This document shows positions 40,055-47,744 of a stretch of DNA of 64,000 nucleotides, one piece after another. The first letter of the stretch is position 1; every line of letters begins with the position of its first letter. The position numbers were made by a program, and so were the translations under genes. The notes below the pieces were generated by a model. It had not been told where the DNA came from, did no database searches, and was given only the letters and a program-made list of their open reading frames with translations. This DNA is from CBDCUF01 sp965222525. Lineage in GTDB: Bacteria > Pseudomonadota > Alphaproteobacteria > Rickettsiales > UBA8987. The stretch spans positions 1,240,001 through 1,304,000 of the forward strand of contig OZ244955.1 in NCBI GenBank assembly GCA_965222525.1, written 5' to 3'.

Positions 40055-40333
40055 ATGAAAAATATCGTAAGCGTTATAGAACAAATCCTGATTGTAGAAG
40101 ATATAGAGGGTTATATCGAGATTGGTGCCCCAGGCGATGAATATGAAGATGAGGCGGTACAAATTGGCGCCGCTATATCATTGCTGGATAGTGAGCAGTT
40201 AAATTATGAGAACATACTATCAATCGTGGCTCTGGTATGGGCAAAATCCTTTAATCTTTCCGGAGAAGATATTGCTTTAAGACGGGAGGCACTGGAGCGT
40301 GTAGCAGCGGAGGTTTTAGAAAGGGTTGGTTGA
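40055..40333 (+). CDS. Small acidic protein, DUF1871-like
   Basis: The 92-residue acidic protein (MKNIVSVIEQILIVEDIEGY, IEIGAPGDEYEDEAVQIGAA) resembles DUF1871-type proteins by its GAP-x-DEY-x-x-E motif followed by helices and a C-terminal RREALERVAAEVLERVG. Function is unknown. Following a toxin-tail-like ORF by 12 bases, it could be its immunity protein. Confidence 0.5.
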   Translation: MKNIVSVIEQILIVEDIEGYIEIGAPGDEYEDEAVQIGAAISLLDSEQLNYENILSIVALVWAKSFNLSGEDIALRREALERVAAEVLERVG

Positions 40334-40383
40334 AACAGGATGACAAAACCTTCCTTGACCGACCTCAATAACCTTCATAGATT

Positions 40384-41745
40384 GTGCATATGGACAAGCG
40401 GGTGGAACATGCGATTTCGGAGATGGGGAATATCGCCGATTTTCATATATATGGCAGCGTTACCAGCGTACATGGTCTGCTGATAGAATGTTCGGGTCTG
40501 CATCATGTGGTTTCGGTAGGCTCACGCTGTAATATAATTCCGCGGGTTATCACCGGCAGCAAGCGGGATAAGGGGATACTGGCGGAGGTTGTTGGGCTGC
40601 GCGATGACCGTACCCTGCTTATGCCGTTTGGCGGTCTGGAGGGAATCGGGATTGGCTGCAAGGTGCTTCTGGATAAGGAGCATTCGGCGATTTATCCTGA
40701 TGTGAGCTGGCTTGGCAGGGTGGTGAATGCACTGGGTGATCCGGTTGACGACAGGGGAGCTTTGTTGCAGGGTGAGCGGTCATATCCCTTCAAGGCACAG
40801 CCGCCACCGGCGCATAGTCGCAATCCGGTTGAGGACAAGATTGACCTTGGCGTACGAGCGATTAACACCTTCACCACCTGCTGCAAGGGGCAGCGTATGG
40901 GGGTTTTTGCCGGCTCCGGAGTTGGCAAGTCGATGCTGGTTGCGATGCTTACCAAATTTTCTGCGGCGGAAGTGAAGGTTATCGGTCTTGTCGGCGAGCG
41001 CGGACGTGAGGTACATGAATTTATCCACCATTATCTTGGCGAGGATGGGATGAAATCGGCGGTTATTATCGTTGCGACTTCTGATGAATCGGCACTTATG
41101 CGTCGGCAGGCGGCCTATATGACACTGGCGGTAGCTGAGTATTTCCGTGATATCGGCAAGGATGTTTTATGCCTGATGGATTCGGTTACCCGCTTTGCGA
41201 TGGCGCAGCGTGAGATTGGGTTATCGGCGGGCGAGCCTCCTGCGACCAAGGGCTATACCCCGACGGTATTTGTTGAACTGCCGAAATTACTTGAGCGTGC
41301 CGGTCCTGGGACGGGGCAGGGGAGTATCACCGGCCTGTTTACCGTACTTGTTGAGGGCGATGACCATAACGAGCCGATTTCCGATGCGGTACGGGGGATT
41401 CTGGACGGGCATATTGTGCTTGACCGTATGATTGCCGACCGTGGTCGTTTTCCTGCGATTAACATATTGCGCAGCGTTTCACGTACGATGCCGGCGTGTA
41501 ATACGAAGGAGGAGAATGAGCTGGTTGGACGAGCGCGCAGGCTGCTTGCGACTTACGACGATATGGCCGAGATGATTCGGCTTGGTGCATATCGCCGCGG
41601 GTCGGACAAGGATGTCGATGAGGCGATACATTATTTCGAGCATCTGGAGAATTTTTTAAAGCAGGAACCGGATGAATCCACTGATCTGGAAACCGGATAT
41701 GACATGTTGACAAATTTATTGGGAGGCAAGGGTGATGGTGGGTGA
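40384..41745 (+). CDS. fliI: FliI-type flagellar/type III export ATPase
   Basis: This is the hexameric ATPase that drives flagellar protein export. The 453-residue protein has an N-terminal beta-barrel domain (about 15-95), the central RecA-like core with Walker A FAGSGVGKSML (about 182), VGERGREVHEF, Walker B DVLCLMDSVTRFAMAQREIGL, and the FliI region EPPATKGYTPTVFVELPKLLERAG with GSITGLFTVLVEGDDHNEPISD. The C-terminal GAYRRGSDKDVDEAI is typical. The start is GTG at 40384 or ATG at 40390; neither has a good ribosome binding site. No other flagellar gene, not even fliJ, adjoins it. Confidence 0.9.
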   Translation: MHMDKRVEHAISEMGNIADFHIYGSVTSVHGLLIECSGLHHVVSVGSRCNIIPRVITGSKRDKGILAEVVGLRDDRTLLMPFGGLEGIGIGCKVLLDKEHSAIYPDVSWLGRVVNALGDPVDDRGALLQGERSYPFKAQPPPAHSRNPVEDKIDLGVRAINTFTTCCKGQRMGVFAGSGVGKSMLVAMLTKFSAAEVKVIGLVGERGREVHEFIHHYLGEDGMKSAVIIVATSDESALMRRQAAYMTLAVAEYFRDIGKDVLCLMDSVTRFAMAQREIGLSAGEPPATKGYTPTVFVELPKLLERAGPGTGQGSITGLFTVLVEGDDHNEPISDAVRGILDGHIVLDRMIADRGRFPAINILRSVSRTMPACNTKEENELVGRARRLLATYDDMAEMIRLGAYRRGSDKDVDEAIHYFEHLENFLKQEPDESTDLETGYDMLTNLLGGKGDGG

Positions 41746-41836
41746 TGGGTGGTAAGTGTTGAGTGGGTAGTGCTGAGTTAGTTGTCAGTTATCAGATATC
41801 AGTTGTCAGTGTTATGTGTGGCAGGTAATAATGGGT

Positions 41837-42907
41837 CTAAAATACTTTTTGCCTATTCTTATTAACCTCTGCCTCTCTGGCTAACTCAATACCCTTGGAA
41901 ATCTCAAAAGTTCTATTACCAAGATATTTTTCTACAATTTTATCAGAGACTGATAAATCTTCCTCAGAAGCTCGTACTAATGCTAACTCAGCCTGTCCCA
42001 TCCATTCCGCAGATTTTTCGATAGGAGTGGAAGCATCATTTCCTTTTATTCTTAAGGCAGTAAGATTCTTTGCTGCAACTACTCCTTCCTGTACATCCTC
42101 AGAAATAGATGGATTCTTATTGGCAAGAAGAACTATCAGTTTGCCTAGATTTGCCGCTGCTGCGCCTGCTTCATCACGAGTAATATTTTTTGATATATCA
42201 TTTACCTCTTCATTATTACCCCAATGTGGTTTCATCCACTCAGGCAAATCAAGAGTTTTCTTTTCAACAGTTAATGTCTGCATATCATTGACGGCAGCTT
42301 GAGCCATCAATACTGATTGTTGACGCAAACCTTCTTCAACAACTTCCGTAGTTGTATGTTCTCGTAATACTGCTATTTCACCAGCAAATTTACCTTTATA
42401 CTGTTCATCCTTTAGGTGAGCTAAAACATCATCTTTTTGCTCTTTTGTGATGTCATTGTTGTTTTCAAGAATAGCTAGAATTTGTGGGACACTAGCTAGT
42501 TCAGATTTAGCTTTTTCTGATTTACCTCTATCTCGTATGCTTGTTTTTATAACACTGATTGCTTTTTCCACGGATAGATCAGATAAATCTTTAATATTAC
42601 CGTTTTCGGTAAGGATACCTATTTCGGTTGCGTTACCGGAAGGTTTTATAGAAGTTTGAACTGTTTTTCCTGCTTTCGCTATTCCATCAGCAATTCTTTC
42701 AAAGTCACCTATGCCCAAACCTTCAATTGGTTTTATTTTAATTACAAAGTCTGTTATTAACGATTTCGGTGAACTATCCACTGTAACGTCACCTTTTTTA
42801 AAGCTAATACTTGCCAATTTGGTAGATGCAAGAAACGTAGTAATTTGTTGTGTTTTATCAATAAGTCTTTGCTCTTCTGCTGTTGGTTCTTTGTCAAATA
42901 GTCCCAT
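41837..42907 (-). CDS. Hypothetical acidic/helical protein (356 aa)
   Basis: The 356-residue protein begins MGLFDKEPTAEEQRLIDKTQ and is predicted soluble and mainly helical after an N-terminal alpha/beta part (about 25-110). There is no signal peptide or membrane helix and no motif I recognise. KDDVLAHLKDEQYKGKFAGEIAVLREHTTTEVVEEGLRQQSVLMAQ and a repeated NLxxL pattern suggest helical bundles. It stands alone between fliI and the porin, transcribed away from the porin. Secretion-system effector or orphan are both open. Confidence 0.55.
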   Translation of the reverse strand: MGLFDKEPTAEEQRLIDKTQQITTFLASTKLASISFKKGDVTVDSSPKSLITDFVIKIKPIEGLGIGDFERIADGIAKAGKTVQTSIKPSGNATEIGILTENGNIKDLSDLSVEKAISVIKTSIRDRGKSEKAKSELASVPQILAILENNNDITKEQKDDVLAHLKDEQYKGKFAGEIAVLREHTTTEVVEEGLRQQSVLMAQAAVNDMQTLTVEKKTLDLPEWMKPHWGNNEEVNDISKNITRDEAGAAAANLGKLIVLLANKNPSISEDVQEGVVAAKNLTALRIKGNDASTPIEKSAEWMGQAELALVRASEEDLSVSDKIVEKYLGNRTFEISKGIELAREAEVNKNRQKVF

Positions 42908-43330
42908 GATTTAACTCCGTTGGTTATGCTTTCTTCTCAAAAGCGATAACACTATACCAGAGAAATGTTACAGTTGTGTTAAGGTTTTTGAAAAAAATTG
43001 CATTTTTTTCAAAAAATTTCCCTCCCCCGCAAATAACCCTTATATATCAACCATATAATCCCACAAAAAATTCCAACATTTTTTCTTTTTTTCATCCCGA
43101 ACCCCATATTCCCCTCAAATATTCGATTTTCCCATCCTGCAAATCCTTCTGATAAGCCTAATATAACATGTTGACAAGTATTCTAAGAGGTGTAAAAGCA
43201 GGCCGCAATAAATGCAAAATTGTGGTAATATGGTTGTTCGTAATTTTACAAAATTCCTATTGCAATTGCGAATGACTTGCACTAACAGTGCGTTTATATC
43301 TATTCCAACCCTTCAATTCAGGAGACAAAA
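42908..43330. other. Gene-free interval before the porin gene
   Basis: This 423-base AT-rich gap separates divergent genes and must hold the porin promoter. A run of T and A blocks lies at 42990-43020. TTGACA at 43172 has no clear -10 at the right distance. AGGAG precedes the porin ATG. I see no repeat element or small gene. Confidence 0.5.
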
Positions 43331-44752
43331 ATGAAGAAATTTCTACTTACAACTGCGGTGGCGGGAGTAATTTCGTTTACGCATATGGGGCAGGCTTTTG
43401 CCGGTGGTGAGGATGGTGCCGAGCCTTCAATAGAAGACCTGCAGGCACAAGTCAAGGCTTTGACAAAACAGGTTGAGGCGCTTACGGCAATAGTCGAAAA
43501 GCAGGGCAGCGAACTTAACCAGCAGAATGCACAGATTTCCAACCAGGGCGAAAAAATCGCACAGCAGGAGGCGGATTTCAGCAAGTTGAGCAATCTTGCG
43601 CCGGCCGGCGGTACTGGCAGCAGCGGGTTGGGTGATGTCAAAATCAGTATGAAACCGGGCCCGAAAATCGAATCACATGACGGCAAATATTCATTTCAGC
43701 CATTCGGCAGGCTCCACATAGATTTCGGCGCATTCAGCGATGATGTAACCGACCATCCGGATGGTGCAAATTTCCGCCGTGCCCGCCTCGGATTCAAGGG
43801 GAAAGTCGCAGAAGACTGGGGCTATAAGGCACAGTTTGATTTTGCCAAGGAAGGTGTTGCATTCAAGGATGTCTATATTTCATATGACGGGTTTGATGCC
43901 GGCACTGTAAAAGTCGGGCATTTCAAACCGTCATTCAGTCTGGAAAACCTTACCAGCGCCAATTATATCACTTTCATAGAGCGTGCTGCGCCGGTCTCTT
44001 TCGCACAGAGCGAGCAAATCGGTATCGGGTTTAACACCGGCGGAGATAACTGGTCAGCCGGAGTCGGTGTGTTTAACGATGATGCCGGAGTAGTCGGAAG
44101 TGATGATGAAATGTGGTCATTTGTTGGTCGCGGTACATTTGCCCCGATGGTGGAAGATAACAAGGTTGTGCATCTTGGTGCTGCGGTAAGTCATCGCCTG
44201 CCGAATGGAGGCGGGTCGGTTACGTTTAGCAGCGCAGCGGAAAACGGCCTGCAAACTACCAAGTCGGTCAGTACCGGAGCGATTACCGCCGATAGCGCAA
44301 CGATCTACGGGCTTGAAGCAGCCGGTGTTTACGGGCCGTTCTCGCTGCAAGGTGAGTATATGATGGCGGATGTTGACCGTCCTGCGGCTGCCGATGCCGA
44401 TTTCAGCGGTTGGTACGGTTATGCGTCATACTTCCTCACCGGCGAATCACGGCCATATAAGGCTAGTGCTGGTAAGTTTGGCCGGGTGAAGCCGAAAAAT
44501 CCGCTTGACCCTGCCAATGGCGGATGGGGTGCGTTTGAGGTGGCAGTCCGTGCCAGCAACCTGGATCTGAATGATTCGGGAGCGGGTATAACCGGCGGTG
44601 AGATGGATAACTATACTGCCGCGCTTAACTGGTATTTCAATGATTATGTAAGGCTGATGTTCAACTATATCAAGGTTGATACTGACTCCAATGCACCTGT
44701 AGCGAACGACGATCCGGACATATTCCTCGTCCGCGCCCAGGTTAATTTTTAG
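43331..44752 (+). CDS. Outer membrane porin, OprO/OprP family
   Basis: The 473-residue protein has a signal peptide (MKKFLLTTAVAGVISFTHMG, cleavage near AFA at 24), a coiled-coil segment (about 35-85, LQAQVKALTKQVEALTAIVE) and a beta-barrel of the Porin_O_P family: FQPFGRLHIDFGAF, FRRARLGFKGKVAEDWGYKAQFDF and VGHFKPSFSLENLTS. The barrel ends with aromatic-terminated FLVRAQVNF, the usual outer membrane assembly signal. These porins pass phosphate or other anions; specificity is not readable. AGGAG sits well before the ATG. Confidence 0.87.
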   Translation: MKKFLLTTAVAGVISFTHMGQAFAGGEDGAEPSIEDLQAQVKALTKQVEALTAIVEKQGSELNQQNAQISNQGEKIAQQEADFSKLSNLAPAGGTGSSGLGDVKISMKPGPKIESHDGKYSFQPFGRLHIDFGAFSDDVTDHPDGANFRRARLGFKGKVAEDWGYKAQFDFAKEGVAFKDVYISYDGFDAGTVKVGHFKPSFSLENLTSANYITFIERAAPVSFAQSEQIGIGFNTGGDNWSAGVGVFNDDAGVVGSDDEMWSFVGRGTFAPMVEDNKVVHLGAAVSHRLPNGGGSVTFSSAAENGLQTTKSVSTGAITADSATIYGLEAAGVYGPFSLQGEYMMADVDRPAAADADFSGWYGYASYFLTGESRPYKASAGKFGRVKPKNPLDPANGGWGAFEVAVRASNLDLNDSGAGITGGEMDNYTAALNWYFNDYVRLMFNYIKVDTDSNAPVANDDPDIFLVRAQVNF

Positions 44753-44779
44753 TGGCGCTTAAGAGCTACGTGTCTACCG

Positions 44780-44920
44780 CTCCCCCCTTGAGGGGGAGCA
44801 GATGAGACAAGGGCTTTAGCCCGCAGTCGAGTCGTGGGGGTACTGATAACTGTTACTCCCCCCACCAATCGCCCGCACCCCTACGGGGTTTGGCTCTTGT
44901 ACTCCCCCTCAAGGGGGGAG
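44780..44920. repeat. 141-bp palindromic element between porin and aroA
   Basis: Perfect 19-base arms CTCCCCCCTTGAGGGGGAG (44780-44798) and CTCCCCCTCAAGGGGGGAG (44902-44920) are themselves hairpins, so each end can fold alone or pair with the other. GGGCTTTAGCCC and GGGGGTA/ACTCCCCCC words fill the centre. The layout resembles the 180-bp family at 6789, but the sequence is different. It lies between convergent genes and may serve as a bidirectional terminator. Confidence 0.8.
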
Positions 44921-44931
44921 TGGTGGTCACG

Positions 44932-46236
44932 TTATACTGAACTTCCAACCTCCTGCATTAAATCGGTAAAACCGGGAAAGCTGGTGTTTATCATTGAAGC
45001 ATCGTCGATTGTCACAGGATTTTCCGAGGCGCAGCCCATAATTAAAAATGACATGGCAATACGGTGATCCATATGGGTTTTGACCGTGCCGCCACCTTTA
45101 ACTTTGCCGTCTTCTCCCTGAACTGTCAGGGAATCATCGGTTGTGTAGTGCTTAACCCCACAAACCGTCAAACCGCTGGAAATAGCCGCAAGCCGATCAC
45201 TTTCCTTAACCCGTAATTCTCCTAACCCTTGCATAATTGTTTCACCTTCAGCAAAAGCAGCGGCTACACTCAAGATCGGGTATTCATCAATCATCGATGG
45301 TACCCTTTCCGCAGGTACATTTATCCCGTGTAACTGTGAATATGCGGCCTTTATATCGGCAATCTGTTCACCGGCTTCTTCCCTTATATTGCTAAATTTA
45401 AGCCTTGCACCCATCTCGCGCAATGTTTCATACAGGCCGGTACGCAGTGGGTTTATGCAAACATTACTTACGGTCAGTTGCGAATCAGGGGTAATGAGTG
45501 CTGCTACTATCGGAAATGCAGCAGAGGACGGGTCGGCAGGTACATTTATATCCCTTGCCGATAACTCCGGCTGACCGGTAATCGTTATCTCTCGTCCATT
45601 ATCGCTATCATTAACCACAATTTCTGCACCAAGATATTTGAGCATCAGTTCGGTATGGTCACGGGTTTTTTCGCGCTCAATTACAGTAGTCTTCCCCGGA
45701 ATATTAAGAGCTGCAAGCAATATAGCCGACTTTACCTGCGCAGAGGCAACAGGTAATTCATAGCGTATCGGAACCATATCGGAATTGCCGAGAATTTCTA
45801 TCGGCAGGCGGTTACCTTCTTCCGCAGAAAACTCAGCACCCATACGGGAAAGCGGAGCTGTCACACGACCCATAGGTCGCTTTTGCAGGCTTTCATCGCC
45901 GGTAAATTTCGTCGGAAAATTATACGGTGCAACCAATCCCATAAGCAGCCTGACACCGGTGCCGGAATTGCCCATGTCAAGCACATTATCCGGTTGCGAT
46001 AACCCGCCGGCTCCGACCCCGTCGACAATCCATATATCCCCACTCTTTTTAACAGCAACTCCAAGCAATTGCAGGGCTTTTGCGGTATTCAATACATCCT
46101 CACCCTCAAGCAGACCGGAAATATGGCAGCGCCCGACCGTCTGGGAAGCCAGTATCAGAGCACGGTGCGAGACCGACTTGTCACCGGGAACGGTAATCTC
46201 ACCACTTATCATTTTACTTTTTGAGGAGGTTAGCAC
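44932..46236 (-). CDS. aroA: 3-phosphoshikimate 1-carboxyvinyltransferase (EPSP synthase)
   Basis: AroA transfers enolpyruvate from PEP to shikimate 3-phosphate in the aromatic amino-acid pathway. The 434 residues include VPGDKSVSHRALILAS, MGNSGTGVRLLMGLVAPY, GDESLQKRPMGRVTAPLSRMGA, SAQVKSAILLAALN, EKTRDHTELML, DEYPILSVAAAFAEG and RVKESDRL. The KRPMGRV stretch and NSGTG instead of NAGTA place it with class II-like enzymes, which often tolerate glyphosate. The start is GTG at 46236 with AGGA upstream. It overlaps the stop of parE by one base (TAGTG), so it may be translated from the toxin-antitoxin transcript. Confidence 0.94.
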   Translation of the reverse strand: MLTSSKSKMISGEITVPGDKSVSHRALILASQTVGRCHISGLLEGEDVLNTAKALQLLGVAVKKSGDIWIVDGVGAGGLSQPDNVLDMGNSGTGVRLLMGLVAPYNFPTKFTGDESLQKRPMGRVTAPLSRMGAEFSAEEGNRLPIEILGNSDMVPIRYELPVASAQVKSAILLAALNIPGKTTVIEREKTRDHTELMLKYLGAEIVVNDSDNGREITITGQPELSARDINVPADPSSAAFPIVAALITPDSQLTVSNVCINPLRTGLYETLREMGARLKFSNIREEAGEQIADIKAAYSQLHGINVPAERVPSMIDEYPILSVAAAFAEGETIMQGLGELRVKESDRLAAISSGLTVCGVKHYTTDDSLTVQGEDGKVKGGGTVKTHMDHRIAMSFLIMGCASENPVTIDDASMINTSFPGFTDLMQEVGSSV

Positions 46237-46529
46237 TATTCCTGAAGTATAGCTATATCCTGACGACCTAATATTCTCATAATCTCGACGGTACCATTAC
46301 TATCAATGCGATAATAAATACCATCAACGCCGCACACACTGCGACGATAACCTATACGAATATGATCGACGGACTGATAAAAATACGGATTTTCCGCTAT
46401 CTGTTCAAAACGGTCAAAAAAAGCCTGTAAATATTTGTCCGCCTGTGCCTCGCCATACTTACTAACGCCATGCAGCCAGATGCGGTACAGATCATCTTCT
46501 GCATAGGAAGAAAGTTTATAGGTTCCCAT
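46236..46529 (-). CDS. parE: ParE/RelE-type toxin
   Basis: From ATG at 46529 the 97-residue protein reads MGTYKLSSYAEDDLYRIWLH, then KYLQAFFDRFEQIAENPYFYQSV, IRIGYRRSVCGVDGIYYRI and ILGRQD: the ParE order with an N-terminal strand, two helices and a sheet ending in R...G-Q-D. ParE toxins poison DNA gyrase. Its start lies inside the end of the antitoxin gene (14-base overlap). The frame extends upstream to 46559, but that would overlap further and lacks a better start. Confidence 0.85.
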   Translation of the reverse strand: MGTYKLSSYAEDDLYRIWLHGVSKYGEAQADKYLQAFFDRFEQIAENPYFYQSVDHIRIGYRRSVCGVDGIYYRIDSNGTVEIMRILGRQDIAILQE

Positions 46530-46764
46530 CACGTCCCGCCTGTTCCTTGAAACCGGCAAGAATCTCGGTAGGTGTCTTGTCTATAAATCCGCTCTGCTCA
46601 GCCTCAATAAGCCTTTGCCGGATAAATTCCATTTCATTCTGCCTTGCACGAGCATGACGTATCAGGTCATTAACGACCTCGCTTTTACTGGCATATTCCT
46701 TGCTCTCCACCTGTTGATTCAGCCAGTCAGCATTGGGTTCTGTAAAAGAAATACTTTGCCTCAT
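46516..46764 (-). CDS. parD: ParD-type antitoxin
   Basis: From ATG at 46764 the 82-residue protein begins MRQSISFTEPNADWLNQQVE, then KSEVVNDLIRHARARQNEME, the ribbon-helix-helix DNA-binding part of ParD, with a charged C-terminal arm that would wrap the toxin. It precedes and overlaps parE. A 22-base palindrome lies 24 bases upstream and fits autoregulation. I prefer this start to the frame opening at 46797. Confidence 0.85.
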   Translation of the reverse strand: MRQSISFTEPNADWLNQQVESKEYASKSEVVNDLIRHARARQNEMEFIRQRLIEAEQSGFIDKTPTEILAGFKEQAGRDGNL

Positions 46765-46787
46765 AACATCCCTCCGCATTGATATCC

Positions 46788-46809
46788 TATGGTGCAATAA
46801 TACACCATA
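46788..46809. promoter_or_regulatory. Palindromic operator of parDE
   Basis: TATGGTG (46788-46794) and CACCATA (46803-46809) form perfect 7-base arms around an 8-base centre, 24-45 bases upstream of the parD start. A third half-like word, GCACCA, follows at 46813. This is a likely ParD binding site. Confidence 0.6.
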
Positions 46810-46849
46810 ACTGCACCAAATAAAAGCCTTAATTATACAGGCAGTTAAT

Positions 46850-47263
46850 TCAAGAACTATTCCTCACCGCATCTATCATCGTCTCAGATAACATCTTATA
46901 TGCTGCTACCCAGGCTTCCTTTACTTCAGGTGTAAAAGCATTTCCCATAGTCTTTTCCAGCGCCATGATAAGCGCCTGTCCAACAGGGACATAATGCTCT
47001 TCCTTAACCCCGTACGCCACATGACGAAGTGCCATATTTTCAATGCTTTCCTGCATTCCGCTACTGCCGTCAAAGGACATTACAACCATTTGCAGTGACA
47101 CCATAAGCTTGCGCTTCTGCTCATCCATACTGCTTTTGAATAGTGGTTTTACTTCCGGTGCTATCTCGAACAGAGCATCATAAAAATCATTTGCTATCTT
47201 ATCGGATTTTTCGGAATGTTCACTGAAGCTGTCTCTGACAATTTTCTTTTGCTCTGGTGTCAT
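46850..47263 (-). CDS. Single-domain bacterial globin
   Basis: The 137-residue protein has a globin fold: FYDALFEIAPEVKPLFKSSM in helices B-E and ENMALRHVAYGVKEEHYVPVGQALIMAL in helices F-G, with proximal haem ligand His81 in RHVAYGV. The pattern matches the Vitreoscilla haemoglobin/flavohaemoglobin globin class, without a reductase domain. It may bind oxygen or handle nitric oxide. It lies upstream of parDE on the same strand, separated by the operator region. Confidence 0.85.
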   Translation of the reverse strand: MTPEQKKIVRDSFSEHSEKSDKIANDFYDALFEIAPEVKPLFKSSMDEQKRKLMVSLQMVVMSFDGSSGMQESIENMALRHVAYGVKEEHYVPVGQALIMALEKTMGNAFTPEVKEAWVAAYKMLSETMIDAVRNSS

Positions 47264-47294
47264 AGTCGATCACTGTATTGTTACAAGATACCCT

Positions 47295-47726
47295 CTAAAA
47301 TCCCCTCCACCTCATACCGCCTAATATATAGCTTACCTTATCTCCCTTATCGACAAAGGGAAGCATTAATGTACGGTATTTTACCAGTACACCATCAGAA
47401 TTGGTAAACTCCCCGTCATCATATACCGCCTTCTTGCTATCAACCACTTCGTTAAATTTCTCCGCAACCCTGTGGGTATGGGGGGACACCAGGAATTCAA
47501 TCTCATCATGACTAAAGTCATCACCGTAAGCTTCTATTAAATGCTTACCCATATAGTCATACTTATATTTGTGGTCACCAACCATCTCCACCAGGAAGCA
47601 ATCATCCCATACACGCTCCAGCGCTTCAGGGTTTATCTGATCTTCATGTGGCAATACATCTTCACCTCCACGCAATCTTTCCCAGTAGCTGGTTAAAACA
47701 TCGGTAAGTCTTATATAATCTTTCAT
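47295..47726 (-). CDS. PAS domain protein (PAS_5 family), paralogue 2
   Basis: The 143-residue protein is a paralogue of the one at 8412-8864: DVLTSYWERLRGGEDVLPHEDQINPEALERVWDDCFLVEM, then YDYMGKHLIEAYGDD and VLVKYRTLMLPFVDKGDKVSYILGGMRWRGF. It has a single PAS domain with no output domain. The ligand and partner are unknown. It lies between folC and the globin gene on the same strand. The globin neighbour hints at oxygen or redox sensing, but that is speculation. Confidence 0.75.
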   Translation of the reverse strand: MKDYIRLTDVLTSYWERLRGGEDVLPHEDQINPEALERVWDDCFLVEMVGDHKYKYDYMGKHLIEAYGDDFSHDEIEFLVSPHTHRVAEKFNEVVDSKKAVYDDGEFTNSDGVLVKYRTLMLPFVDKGDKVSYILGGMRWRGF

Positions 47727-47744
47727 GGGGATACCTTTAAGAGG

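Noticed and set aside
39968..40162. 64-codon minus-strand frame
   Set aside because: It is antisense to the more convincing short ORF and the DUF1871-like gene, and no start signal is present.
44834..45067. 77-codon plus-strand frame
   Set aside because: It runs through the 141-bp palindromic element and then antisense to aroA.
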